This document shows positions 1 to 10,686 of a stretch of 64,000 nucleotides of DNA, one piece after another; position 1 is the stretch's first letter, and every line of letters starts with the position of its first letter. The stretch is from Rhodococcus sp. 06-462-5. GTDB lineage: Bacteria; Actinomycetota; Actinomycetes; Mycobacteriales; Mycobacteriaceae. The translations under genes and the position numbers were made by a program. A model generated the notes under the pieces. That model saw only the letters and a program-made list of their open reading frames with translations, was not told the DNA's origin and did not search any database. Location of the stretch: positions 124,001 to 188,000 of the forward strand of contig NZ_NOYD01000012.1 of the NCBI RefSeq assembly GCF_002258315.1, written 5' to 3'.

Positions 1-134
1 AATGCGCTGAGGGCGGACCGGTCGTTGCTCACGAATCCCACAGTAGCGACACCGGCGGTTGCCAGCCTGGTCATGCGAGACCTAGGCAGAGTGACTCCTG
101 GTTGGCCGGCTGGACCGCCCGTAGACATGACGTC

Positions 135-905
135 ATGACCTCTTCAGCAGCACAACGACTCATCGGACGGACCGCCGTCATCACCGGATCCACCAGCGGA
201 ATCGGTGCCGCCATCGCGCTCACCCTTGCCGCCGAGGGGGCATCGGTGGTCGTCAGCGGCCGCGACGCCGAGCGCGGCAAGGCCCTGGCACACCGCATCA
301 CAGAAGCATCCGGCACTGCGACCTTCGTCGACGTCGATCTCTCGGGCAGCTATCAGGAGCTTCGCGAATTCGCCACCCGCGCCACCGACGCTCTCGGGGG
401 CCGCGTCGACATTCTCGTCAACAACGCCGGCATCTATCCCGCCACCGCAACCGCAGATCTCGCCGACGAGCAACTCGACGCCATGCTTGCCGTCAACGTC
501 AGAGCTCCGCACGTACTCGTCGGTGAACTGGCACCGGCCATGGCCGAGCGCGGCAGTGGTGTCATCGTGAACATCGGATCGTGGATGGCCACGTTGGGGA
601 GCCCGTTCGCCGCGATGTACTCGGCAACCAAGGCCGCCGACGAACAACTCACTCGCAGTTGGGCTGCCGAGTTCGGTCCGCGCGGTGTGCGGGTCAACGC
701 CCTCGCACCCGGCGCGACGCTCACGCCGGGCAACGAGGATGCGCGAGAGGTGTTGGACGCCATGACGGCCGGAACTCCCGCGGGCACAGTGCTCGAGCCG
801 CAGGACATCGCGAACGGTGTGCTGTTTCTCGTCTCCGACGACGCCGCGATGGTGCACGGCACGACGCTCTACGTCGACGGCGGCATTTCGGTCACCCGCG
901 GATGA
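135..905 (+). CDS. SDR family NAD(P)-dependent oxidoreductase
   Basis: Classical short-chain dehydrogenase of about 256 residues. The nucleotide-binding glycine motif TGSTSGIG lies at residues 17-24, an NNAG motif follows, the catalytic serine is in NIGSW (S149) and the Tyr/Lys pair is in YSATK (Y162, K166). I place the start at the ATG at 135 because the family normally begins a few residues before the first strand; an upstream in-frame ATG at 102 would add an odd Arg/His-rich tail. The gene is convergent with eda. The substrate cannot be read from sequence: a role with sugar acids such as gluconate would suit the edd-eda neighbours but is only inference. Confidence 0.9.
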   Translation: MTSSAAQRLIGRTAVITGSTSGIGAAIALTLAAEGASVVVSGRDAERGKALAHRITEASGTATFVDVDLSGSYQELREFATRATDALGGRVDILVNNAGIYPATATADLADEQLDAMLAVNVRAPHVLVGELAPAMAERGSGVIVNIGSWMATLGSPFAAMYSATKAADEQLTRSWAAEFGPRGVRVNALAPGATLTPGNEDAREVLDAMTAGTPAGTVLEPQDIANGVLFLVSDDAAMVHGTTLYVDGGISVTRG

Positions 906-924
906 ACACGCGCACCGCGGACCG

Positions 925-1554
925 CTACTGGGAGGCGGTCTTCAGCGTCGAGGTCGCCTCGGCCAACCGAGTGACGGCGTCCCAATCCTCCTGTGCGACG
1001 GCCGAAGCCGGAGTGAGCCACGATCCCCCGACGCATCCGACGTTCGGCAACGTCAGGTAGGTCGATGCATTTGCGGTGGAGATTCCACCCGTCGGGCAGA
1101 AGCGTGCGGCCGGGATCGGCGAATGGATGGACTTGAGGAAATTCGCGCCACCCGACGCCTCGGCGGGGAAGAACTTGAGCTCGGTGTAGCCGACCTCGAG
1201 GAGGGTGAGCACCTCGGACACCGTTGCGGCACCGGGCAAGTGGGGCAGCCCGCTGTCTCGCATCGCCTTGGTCAGTGACGGGGTGCAGCCCGGCGAGACC
1301 AGGAACTGTGCGCCCGCGTCGGCGGCCTGCTTGGCCTGGCCGGGAGTGATGATCGTGCCGGCGCCGACGAGGATATCGGGAACCTCGGCGGCGATGCGCT
1401 CGATGGCGTCGAGCGCCACCGGAGTACGCAAGGTCAGCTCGATAACCGGAACTCCGCCCGCCACCAGGGCGCGAGCAATCGGAACGGCGTGCTCGAGATC
1501 GTCGATGACGACGACGGGAATGACGGGTACGCGGTCGAGCAGGGATGCAGTCAC
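925..1554 (-). CDS. eda: KDPG/KHG aldolase (Entner-Doudoroff)
   Basis: Class I aldolase splitting 2-keto-3-deoxy-6-phosphogluconate into pyruvate and glyceraldehyde 3-phosphate. The protein has 209 residues, the normal family length. E39 and R43 lie in VIELTLRTP and the Schiff-base lysine is K127 in ELKFFPAE. The start is a GTG with a purine-rich GAAGAAGG upstream. It follows edd by 30 bases on the same strand, so the two form an operon completing the Entner-Doudoroff route. The same family also cleaves 4-hydroxy-2-oxoglutarate, but the adjacent edd makes the KDPG role much more likely. Confidence 0.95.
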   Translation of the reverse strand: MTASLLDRVPVIPVVVIDDLEHAVPIARALVAGGVPVIELTLRTPVALDAIERIAAEVPDILVGAGTIITPGQAKQAADAGAQFLVSPGCTPSLTKAMRDSGLPHLPGAATVSEVLTLLEVGYTELKFFPAEASGGANFLKSIHSPIPAARFCPTGGISTANASTYLTLPNVGCVGGSWLTPASAVAQEDWDAVTRLAEATSTLKTASQ

Positions 1555-1584
1555 GTTCTTACCTTCTTCTGGAGTTACAGGGAC

Positions 1585-3408
<1,824 letters not shown>

Positions 3409-3435
3409 GAGTATCTCCGATGTTCGGTCTCTCAC

Positions 3436-3541
3436 GACTCAGCCTAAGACCGGTTAGGTCGATCAGCAACCCAACTTATGTTTTTCAAAGTTCTAAGTAG
3501 GATTTCTTTGGGTGTTGCCGTCAAAGTTGCCAGTTGGTTGA
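3436..3541. promoter_or_regulatory. edd / ROK divergent control region
   Basis: This short intergenic stretch is clearly AT-richer than its surroundings around 3476-3512. It contains CAAAGTT at 3486-3492 and again at 3522-3528, each followed by a related (AAGTAGG / CAGTTGG) tail, and an interrupted inverted repeat CCTAA...TTAGG near the edd side. These are good candidate operators for the adjacent ROK regulator. No experimental support; the repeats are visible, the role is inferred. Confidence 0.45.
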
Positions 3542-4732
3542 ATGGCGTCTATGTCGATGCCGCGCCTGAGCGCTCCACCTGCGACCGCAGGTGAGATCTT
3601 CGCTCTGGTTCGCGACGGAGAAGCAGATACTCGCGCCGAATTGGGCCGGATCACCGGACTGTCTCGCTCGGCCGTCGCCTCCCGTGTCGCTGCACTCGCC
3701 GGACTCGGCTTGATCATCGAAACCGAGGACACCCAGTCGACGGGCGGACGTCCTCCGGCGAGACTGTCCTTCGACATCGACGCCGGTGTCGTGCTCGCCG
3801 CCGCGATCGGACGCAGCCGCTCCCAACTGGGCGTCTTCACCCTCGGCGGCGAGTTGCTCGCGAGCGACACCGTCGACCAGGAAATCGGCGTCGGCCCGGA
3901 CGAACTGATGCCGCAGATCACCAAGCGACTGCAGGTACTCCTCGACGAGTCGCACCGAACCGGACATCGCATCCTCGGGGTCGGGCTGTCCATCCCCGGC
4001 ACCGCCGACACCGCCCGAGGGTGCAGCCTGGACTCGCCGATCATGCACGGCTGGGACGGGGTGCCGCTGGCCCCGTTCTTCGCCGATACGACGTCGGCTC
4101 CGGTGTTTCTCGACAACGACGCCAACGCGATGGTCCTCTCCGAACGTCGCGACAACAGAGATCGCTTCCAGAACGCCCTGTTGGTCAAGGCCTCGACGGG
4201 TCTCGGCGCCGGGATCGTGGCAGGCGGCGCGCTGCAACGTGGATCACTTGGGGCTGCAGGCGAATTCGGTCACACCAAGACCGCAGCTGCAGCAGGTGTC
4301 GCCTGCCGATGTGGCGACAGCGGCTGCCTCGAAGCCATCGCAGGCGGCTGGGCACTGGTGCGCGCACTCAACGAGCAGGGCCGCGCAGTCGGCCACGTCC
4401 GCGGCGTCGTCGATCTCGCAGTGAGCGGCGACCCCGAGGCACGCAGACTCATCCGCGACAGCGGTCGCCACATCGGCGAAACCCTGGCCGGGGCCGTGAA
4501 CCTGCTCAACCCCGAGGTACTCATCGTCGGCGGCGACATGGCGAACGCCTACGACATCTTCGTCGCCGGGCTGCGTGAAACCGTCTACGGCAACGCCACC
4601 GCACTGGCCACCAAGGCCCTCACCATCCAGGCCACCACCCACGGCGATCTCTCCGGGGTCATCGGTAGCGCCGCGCTGGTGTTGGATCAGGTGCTCAGCG
4701 CCAGAGCCGTCGACGACGCCCTCGGCGGCTGA
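3542..4732 (+). CDS. ROK family transcriptional regulator
   Basis: Protein of 396 residues with an N-terminal winged helix-turn-helix (about residues 20-65, TRAELGRITGLSRSAVASRV) and a C-terminal ROK sugar-kinase-like domain. The ROK zinc site is intact: H244 in GEFGH and C255, C257, C262 in CRCGDSGC. Divergence from edd-eda suggests that it controls Entner-Doudoroff genes in response to a sugar or sugar acid. The effector cannot be read from sequence, and whether the kinase fold is active is unclear. Confidence 0.88.
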   Translation: MASMSMPRLSAPPATAGEIFALVRDGEADTRAELGRITGLSRSAVASRVAALAGLGLIIETEDTQSTGGRPPARLSFDIDAGVVLAAAIGRSRSQLGVFTLGGELLASDTVDQEIGVGPDELMPQITKRLQVLLDESHRTGHRILGVGLSIPGTADTARGCSLDSPIMHGWDGVPLAPFFADTTSAPVFLDNDANAMVLSERRDNRDRFQNALLVKASTGLGAGIVAGGALQRGSLGAAGEFGHTKTAAAAGVACRCGDSGCLEAIAGGWALVRALNEQGRAVGHVRGVVDLAVSGDPEARRLIRDSGRHIGETLAGAVNLLNPEVLIVGGDMANAYDIFVAGLRETVYGNATALATKALTIQATTHGDLSGVIGSAALVLDQVLSARAVDDALGG

Positions 4733-4834
4733 TCGGCAAGCGCCGTCGGCACGGTTGCCGCTCGTCGCACTCCAGCAACCGCCGGGCGCACGACGATGCG
4801 TCGATTCGAGGACGTGCGCCCGCGCCGGACATAG

Positions 4835-4850
4835 GGTGATCGCAGTCACA
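4835..4850. promoter_or_regulatory. CRP/GlxR-type palindrome upstream of cstA
   Basis: The sequence GGTGATCGCAGTCACA matches the CRP-family pattern TGTGA-N6-TCACA at all but the first base. It overlaps a TANNNT-type -10 candidate (TAGGGT, 4832-4837) and ends 24 bases before the cstA ATG. cAMP-CRP control of cstA is established in enterics, and GlxR/CRP proteins of actinomycetes use this consensus. Actual binding here is inferred. Confidence 0.6.
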
Positions 4851-4874
4851 CCTGCGAGCCTGGAGACCCCACAC

Positions 4875-7148
4875 ATGTCACTGAAAGCGGCCGACGAACC
4901 ACACGTCGAATTGCTGAAGACAGATCCCGATCTGCCGCCCGTCGGCGTCGTCGAGTCACATCCGATGACCCCGATCAAGCGCCTCATGCTCGTCGCCATC
5001 GGCCTTCTCGGCGGTGTTGCGTGGACGATCATCGCGATCGTCCGCGGAGAAAATCCCAACGCCGTCTGGTTCGTCATCGCCGCGGTGTGTACCTACATCT
5101 TCGCTTTTCGCTTCTACGCCAGGCTGATCGAACGCAAGATCGTCTTCCCCCGCGACGACCGCGCCACGCCAGCCGAGATTCTGGAAAACGGCAAGGACTA
5201 CATGCCGACGGACCGTCGGGTGCTGTTCGGCCACCACTTCGCCGCGATCGCCGGAGCAGGCCCGCTCGTCGGACCCGTCCTCGCCGCTCAGATGGGCTAC
5301 CTGCCCGGCACCATGTGGATCATCATCGGCGTCGTGTTCGCCGGTGCCGTACAGGATTTCCTCGTGCTGTGGATCTCGACGCGACGCCACGGCCGCAGCC
5401 TCGGCCAGATGGCCCGCGACGAACTCGGAGTCGTCGGCGGCACCGCCGCTCTGGTCGCGGTGTTCGTCATCATGATCATCCTCATCGCGGTGCTCGCACT
5501 CGTCGTCGTCAACGCACTCGCCGAGAGCCCGTGGGGCGTCTTCTCCATTGCGCTGACCATTCCGATCGCACTGTTCATGGGCGTATACCTGCGCTTCCTG
5601 CGACCGGGCAACGTCACCGAGGTCTCACTCATCGGCGTCGTCCTGCTGCTGCTCGCCATCGTCGCCGGTGGCTGGGTTGCCGAAACCGACTGGGGCACCG
5701 ACTGGTTCACCCTCTCCAAGGTGACCGTCGCCTGGCTGCTGATCGGCTACGGCCTGCTCGCCTGCATCCTGCCGGTGTGGCTGCTGCTCGCCCCACGCGA
5801 CTACCTGTCGACGTTCATGAAGGTCGGCACCATCGCCCTGCTGGCTGTCGGCATCCTCATCGCGCGCCCCGAAATCCAGATGCCCGCCATGACGAGCTTC
5901 GCCACCGAGGGCAACGGCCCGGCATTCGCAGGATCGCTGTTCCCGTTCCTGTTCATCACCATCGCCTGCGGCGCACTGTCCGGTTTCCACGCTCTGATTT
6001 CTTCCGGCACCACGCCGAAGTTGCTGGAGAAGGAAAAGCAGATGCGCATGATCGGCTACGGCGGCATGCTCACCGAATCGTTCGTCGCCATCATGGCTCT
6101 GATCACGGCGTGCGTCCTCGATCAGCACATCTACTTCGCACTCAATGCCCCGACGACGCTGACCGGTGGCACTCCCGAGACCGCGGCGGAGTACGTCAAC
6201 GGATTGCCGCTGAGCGGCGGAGACATCACCCCGGCCGAATTGAGCCAGGCCGCAGCCGATGTGGGTGAGGAATCGATCATCTCGCGCACCGGCGGCGCAC
6301 CGACACTCGCGTTCGGCATGTCCGAGGTACTGCACCAGGTGTTCGGCGGGCCGGGGCTCAAGTCGTTCTGGTACCACTTCGCGATCATGTTCGAGGCACT
6401 GTTCATCCTCACCACCGTCGATGCAGGCACCCGCGTCGCGCGCTTCATGCTCTCCGACAGCATCGGCAACCTGCCCGGCGCATCGGCCAAGAAGTTCAAG
6501 GATCCGTCGTGGCGTCCCGGTGCCTGGATCTGCTCGCTGATCGTCGTCGCGGCCTGGGGCGCAATCCTTCTCATGGGCGTCACCGATCCACTGGGCGGCA
6601 TCAATACCCTGTTCCCGCTGTTCGGTATCGCCAACCAACTGCTGGCCGCGATCGCACTGACGGTGGTCCTCGTCATCGTCGTCAAACGAGGCCTCTACAA
6701 GTGGGCGTGGATCCCCGGAGTTCCACTCGCCTGGGACCTCATCGTGACGATGACTGCGTCGTACCAGAAGATCTTCTCCTCGGTCCCGGCCATCGGCTAC
6801 TGGACGCAGCACTCGCAGTTCCGCGACGCCAAGGCGCAGGGCCTGAGCGAGTTCGGCAGCGCCAAGACACCCGAGGCCATCGACGCCGTCATCCGCAACA
6901 CCTTCATTCAGGGCACGCTGTCGATCATCTTCGCGGCGCTCGTCCTGGTGGTCGTGTTCGCCGGAGTGTGGGTGTGCATCAAGGCAGTGCGGGGAGACAA
7001 CCTGCCCGACAACGAGGAGCCCGAGGTGCCGTCGAAGATCTTCGGTCCCACCGGTTTCGTCCTCACCCCGGCCGAGAAGAAGATCCAGGCCGAGTGGGAC
7101 GAGCTGATCGAGGCGGGTACCGTCCGCCGCCCCGGATCGGCGCACTAG
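4875..7148 (+). CDS. cstA: Carbon starvation protein CstA (pyruvate/peptide transporter family)
   Basis: Polytopic membrane protein of about 757 residues with many hydrophobic segments throughout. After an acidic N-terminal tail the first membrane span is at about residue 40. It shows CstA family stretches such as the HHFAAIAGAGPLVGPVLAAQ region and GGINTLFPLFGIANQLLAA. The open frame extends 100 codons upstream, but that part overlaps the ROK gene; the ATG at 4875 gives the normal family N-terminus. CstA proteins take up pyruvate or peptides during carbon limitation. The next gene is the small YbdD-type partner, starting at the base after the stop codon. Confidence 0.95.
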   Translation: MSLKAADEPHVELLKTDPDLPPVGVVESHPMTPIKRLMLVAIGLLGGVAWTIIAIVRGENPNAVWFVIAAVCTYIFAFRFYARLIERKIVFPRDDRATPAEILENGKDYMPTDRRVLFGHHFAAIAGAGPLVGPVLAAQMGYLPGTMWIIIGVVFAGAVQDFLVLWISTRRHGRSLGQMARDELGVVGGTAALVAVFVIMIILIAVLALVVVNALAESPWGVFSIALTIPIALFMGVYLRFLRPGNVTEVSLIGVVLLLLAIVAGGWVAETDWGTDWFTLSKVTVAWLLIGYGLLACILPVWLLLAPRDYLSTFMKVGTIALLAVGILIARPEIQMPAMTSFATEGNGPAFAGSLFPFLFITIACGALSGFHALISSGTTPKLLEKEKQMRMIGYGGMLTESFVAIMALITACVLDQHIYFALNAPTTLTGGTPETAAEYVNGLPLSGGDITPAELSQAAADVGEESIISRTGGAPTLAFGMSEVLHQVFGGPGLKSFWYHFAIMFEALFILTTVDAGTRVARFMLSDSIGNLPGASAKKFKDPSWRPGAWICSLIVVAAWGAILLMGVTDPLGGINTLFPLFGIANQLLAAIALTVVLVIVVKRGLYKWAWIPGVPLAWDLIVTMTASYQKIFSSVPAIGYWTQHSQFRDAKAQGLSEFGSAKTPEAIDAVIRNTFIQGTLSIIFAALVLVVVFAGVWVCIKAVRGDNLPDNEEPEVPSKIFGPTGFVLTPAEKKIQAEWDELIEAGTVRRPGSAH

Positions 7149-7319
7149 ATGCGCGGGCTGTGGTGGTGGATCACCTCGGTGATGGGCGACCACGATTACG
7201 ACCGGTACGTCGCCCATCTGGCCCGCCACCACCCGGGCCAGGAACCACCGACCGTGCGGCAGTACTGGAAGGACCGGCACGCGGAGGCGGACCGAAACCC
7301 GGGGGCGCGCTGCTGCTGA
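7149..7319 (+). CDS. YbdD/YjiX-type small protein (cstA partner)
   Basis: A 56-residue protein starting MRGLWWWITSVMGDHDYDRY and ending in a CC pair. Its ATG directly follows the cstA stop codon at 7146-7148, so the two are translationally coupled. Size, the Trp-rich start, the D-Y-x-x-Y-x-x-H pattern, the central R-x-Y-W region and the position after cstA are all typical of the YbdD/YjiX (DUF466) family, which works with CstA-type transporters. Confidence 0.85.
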   Translation: MRGLWWWITSVMGDHDYDRYVAHLARHHPGQEPPTVRQYWKDRHAEADRNPGARCC

Positions 7320-7376
7320 CACGGTGATGTCCGATTTCCGCTAGCACCGACGCGTCCGCGCTGACACAGTAGGTGC

Positions 7377-8843
7377 ATGAGCAGCGAACGGCAGGTGCAA
7401 GAACTGGACTTCGATCGGTGTTATCGCGCGGTCTCCTCGCGTGACGCACGGTTCGACGGCCAGTTCTTCACCGCCGTCTCCACCACCGGTATCTACTGCC
7501 GACCCTCCTGCCCGGCCCGCACACCCAAGCCCGGCAACGTCTCGTTCATGGCCACCGCAGCGGCGGCGCAACAATCCGGCTACCGAGCCTGCCGCCGCTG
7601 CCAGCCCGACGCCACCCCCGGTTCCCCACGCTGGAACATCCACTCGGACCTCAGTTCTCGCGCCATGCGACTGATCTCCGACGGAGCCGTCGAACGTGGT
7701 GGCGTCGACGGCCTCGCCAGCACGCTCGGTTACTCGACCCGTCAGCTGACGCGCGTGCTGACGGCCGAAGTCGGTGCAGGACCGCTGGCATTGGCCCGCG
7801 CGCACCGCGCCCACACCGCACGCACCCTTATTCAGACCACCGACATGTCGATGGCCGACGTCGCCTTCGCGGCCGGCTTCTCCAGCGTTCGGCAATTCAA
7901 CGACACCATCAAGGAAGTCTTCGCCGTCGACCCGTCGACGTTGCGTCGAGAAGCCCACCGCACCGCCGTCCCGACCGCGGGTGGAACGGTCACCCTTCGA
8001 TTGCCGTATCGCCCACCGCTCGACCGCGGCTGGATCGAGTGGTTCCTACGGGGCCACGTGGTCGAGGGCATCGAATCCTTCTCGGAGGACGGTGAATACG
8101 TGCGATCCCTGCGCCTGCCGCACGCCGCCGGGCTCGTGGCGTTGCGGGTGATGGACGGATTCGTCAGCGCCGCAGTGACATTGCAGGACATGCGCGACCT
8201 GGCCCCCGCCGTCGCCCGGATTCGACACCTGCTCGATCTCGACGCCGACCCACTCGCTGTCGACGACGCCCTGCGCACGGATCCGCAGCTGGCACCGAGC
8301 GTCGACGCCCACCCTGGCATCCGCGCCCTGGGAGTGGTCGACGGCGCAGAGATGTTGCTGCGCACCGTGATCGGACAGCAGATCTCGCTGAAAGCTGCGG
8401 CCACCCACACCGCCCGGCTCGTCGATGCTCTCGGTTCACCGCTCGACCTCGGCAACGACGCCGTCACCAGGCTGTTTCCCGAACCAGCCGTCATTGCCGA
8501 GCGGGGCCACGAGGTACTCACCGGACCCGCCGCCCGGGTGCAGACCGTCATCCGCGTCGCCGACGCCATCGCGTCGGGAACCGTCGTGCTCCATCCCGCG
8601 CGAGAAGGGCCGGAGCTGGAACGAGAACTGCTCGCGCTCAAAGGAATCGGACCCTGGACCGCCCGGTACGTCGTAATGCGGCTACTCGGCGATCCCGATG
8701 TTCTGCTCGACACCGATCTCGTCGTCCGCCAAGGCGCTCAGGCACTCGGCATCTCGTTGAACAATTCTGCCCGCTGGGCACCGTGGCGTTCGTACGTCTC
8801 GATGCACCTGTGGATCACCGCACTGGAAAGAAGACAGCCATGA
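7377..8843 (+). CDS. alkA: Ada-AlkA fusion: methyl-phosphotriester sensor with 3-methyladenine DNA glycosylase II
   Basis: A 488-residue fusion. Residues 10-85 are an Ada-type zinc domain with cysteines C41, C45, C72 and C75 in the spacing of Ada, where one cysteine accepts methyl from phosphotriesters. Residues about 95-185 are an AraC-type helix-turn-helix. The C-terminal 290 residues are AlkA, with the helix-hairpin-helix GIGPWTARYV and the following catalytic-type aspartate in DVLLDTDLV. It probably senses alkylation, activates its own operon and excises alkylated bases. Its stop overlaps the ogt ATG. The C-terminal O6-methyltransferase domain of enteric Ada is absent and supplied by ogt. 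Confidence 0.93.
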   Translation: MSSERQVQELDFDRCYRAVSSRDARFDGQFFTAVSTTGIYCRPSCPARTPKPGNVSFMATAAAAQQSGYRACRRCQPDATPGSPRWNIHSDLSSRAMRLISDGAVERGGVDGLASTLGYSTRQLTRVLTAEVGAGPLALARAHRAHTARTLIQTTDMSMADVAFAAGFSSVRQFNDTIKEVFAVDPSTLRREAHRTAVPTAGGTVTLRLPYRPPLDRGWIEWFLRGHVVEGIESFSEDGEYVRSLRLPHAAGLVALRVMDGFVSAAVTLQDMRDLAPAVARIRHLLDLDADPLAVDDALRTDPQLAPSVDAHPGIRALGVVDGAEMLLRTVIGQQISLKAAATHTARLVDALGSPLDLGNDAVTRLFPEPAVIAERGHEVLTGPAARVQTVIRVADAIASGTVVLHPAREGPELERELLALKGIGPWTARYVVMRLLGDPDVLLDTDLVVRQGAQALGISLNNSARWAPWRSYVSMHLWITALERRQP

Positions 8844-9337
8844 CTGCCACCGCCGCCACCCAGGACACCCCGATCGGGCCGTTCAGCACCATCGTCGACG
8901 ACGATCAACGCGTGCTCGCATCCGGGTGGACCGCCGACGTCGAAGAACTTCGCGTCCTGATCCACCCGACGATGCGACCCGACAGCGTGCGCACGGTGGC
9001 CGATCTCGGTGACGTGACGCGCGCCGTGGAGAACTATCACCGCGGTGAGCTGACCGTCATCGACTCCGTTGCCGTCGCGCAACGATCCGGCGAATTTCTC
9101 ATGCATGCCTGGGGAGTGCTCCGCACCGTCGAACCCGGTGCGCCGGTGACCTACTCCCAGTTCGCCGAACTGTCGGGCAGACCGGCAGCCATCCGCGGTG
9201 CTGCGTCGGCGTGCGCTCGCAATGCTGCCGCACTGTTCGTGCCGTGCCACCGGGTGGTTCGAATCGGCGGGGCGCTCGGCGGTTTCCGTTGGGGACTGCC
9301 GGTGAAGGAATGGTTGCTGGCGCACGAGGCTGCCTGA
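8840..9337 (+). CDS. ogt: Methylated-DNA-[protein]-cysteine S-methyltransferase
   Basis: Suicide repair enzyme that moves alkyl groups from O6-alkylguanine to its own cysteine. The 165-residue protein has the active-site PCHRVVR with acceptor C136, followed by the GGFRWGLPVKEWLL tail typical of Ogt. The start at 8840 overlaps the upstream stop in an ATGA junction, so it is co-translated with the Ada-AlkA protein. An upstream in-frame start at 8783 would lie inside alkA and is unlikely. Confidence 0.94.
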   Translation: MTATAATQDTPIGPFSTIVDDDQRVLASGWTADVEELRVLIHPTMRPDSVRTVADLGDVTRAVENYHRGELTVIDSVAVAQRSGEFLMHAWGVLRTVEPGAPVTYSQFAELSGRPAAIRGAASACARNAAALFVPCHRVVRIGGALGGFRWGLPVKEWLLAHEAA

Positions 9338-9444
9338 TCGCACCTCGTCGACGGGTCGGCGGATGGCGGTGACATACAGACTCGGCACGCCGGGACGTTA
9401 TGGTTCTTCACGAACCGCCACCCGCCGAATGTGAGGACCCCACA

Positions 9445-10686
9445 GTGACCGAATCGGCAGTTCCCGGTAGGACGTCGAAGTCCGAGAAGTCCGGCAATGA
9501 TCGCGGTGACCTCATCGGGGTCGGCGGTATGTGGCTGGCCAAGTGGTCGCTGATCCTCATTTCGATCGCAGCCGGGGCGTGGGTGTTGGGCTGGCTGATC
9601 GGGCACCTCTGGGTGATTCTGCTGCCGGTCCTGCTCGCCGTGATCGTCGCGACGGTGCTGTGGCCGCCGGCGAAGCTGATGATGCGTCTGGGATTCCCTC
9701 CCGCCCTGGCCGCGTCGGTCTCGCTCGTGGTGTTCTTCGTCGTCATCGGCGGCATCATCACGCTGATCGTTCCGTCGGTCGCCGAGCAGGCACCGGAGTT
9801 GGTCGACCAGGCGTCGGGCGGTATCGCGCAGGTTCAGGACTGGTTGAAGGGTCCGCCGCTGAACATCGGCGACGACCAGATCGACTCGGCCGTGTCGGCC
9901 ATCGTTGCTCGGCTGCAGGACAGCGGCGAGGTCATCGCGACCGGCGTGTTCACCGGTGTATCCGCTGCGGGCTCACTGTTGGTCACCCTGGCGCTGGTGT
10001 TGGTGCTGACGTTCTTCTTCGTCAAGGACGGTCCGAAGTTTCTGCCGTGGTTGCACGGGTTCTCCGGTGGCCGCGCCGGACGACACCTGGGCGAGGTGCT
10101 CTCACGCATGTGGGCGACGCTGGGCGGGTTCATCCGAACTCAGGCCATCGTCAGTTTCATCGATGCCTTCTTCATCGGCCTCGGACTGGTGATTCTCGGT
10201 GTTCCGCTGGCGCTGGTGCTGGCGACCCTGACGTTCATCGGTGGCTTCATCCCGATCGTCGGTGCGTTCGTGGCGGGCGCTCTCGCTGTACTGGTGGCCC
10301 TGGTGGCGAACGGGCTGACCACTGCGCTGATCGTGCTCGCCATCATCGTCGCGGTGCAGCAGTTGGAAGGCAATGTGCTGCAGCCGATCCTGCAGAGCCG
10401 CAGCATGAACCTGCATCCGGCGATCGTGCTGCTGGCCGTGGCCGGCGGCAGCTCACTGTTCGGCATCATCGGCGCGTTCCTCGCCGTCCCGGCTGCGGCG
10501 GTCGCTGCCGTGCTGATCAGATACCTGTCCGAGCAGATCGACGAGCGCTCGAACGAACCGGACCAGGACGAACTCGAGGACGAGATCCCGCCGCCCGAGG
10601 GGTTGACCGACGAGCAGGCCGGTCTGGACGACGAGGACGAGTCGAAGTCCGACAAACCTGCGTCAGGTCAGGACGCGACGACCTGA
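9445..10686 (+). CDS. AI-2E family transporter / permease
   Basis: Membrane protein of about 413 residues with the family layout: a cluster of hydrophobic helices, a central soluble region with amphipathic stretches, then a second helix cluster containing VQQLEGNVLQPILQSRSMNLHP-like sequence, a hallmark of this family. The C-terminal 55 residues are a charged Asp/Glu tail. I prefer the GTG at 9445, preceded by GAGGA, over the ATG at 9400, because that ATG falls inside a TANNNT -10 candidate (9399-9404). Substrates vary in this family (autoinducer-2, Na+/H+ exchange); none can be assigned here. The end overlaps sbcC by 19 bases, convergent. Confidence 0.88.
   Translation: MTESAVPGRTSKSEKSGNDRGDLIGVGGMWLAKWSLILISIAAGAWVLGWLIGHLWVILLPVLLAVIVATVLWPPAKLMMRLGFPPALAASVSLVVFFVVIGGIITLIVPSVAEQAPELVDQASGGIAQVQDWLKGPPLNIGDDQIDSAVSAIVARLQDSGEVIATGVFTGVSAAGSLLVTLALVLVLTFFFVKDGPKFLPWLHGFSGGRAGRHLGEVLSRMWATLGGFIRTQAIVSFIDAFFIGLGLVILGVPLALVLATLTFIGGFIPIVGAFVAGALAVLVALVANGLTTALIVLAIIVAVQQLEGNVLQPILQSRSMNLHPAIVLLAVAGGSSLFGIIGAFLAVPAAAVAAVLIRYLSEQIDERSNEPDQDELEDEIPPPEGLTDEQAGLDDEDESKSDKPASGQDATT

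Noticed and set aside
1..134. Gene upstream of the SDR
   Set aside because: No credible coding start or product; the minus-strand frame at 71-316 is a shadow.
5625..7322. Long minus-strand frame across cstA
   Set aside because: The composition is that of an antisense frame, and cstA is unambiguous.
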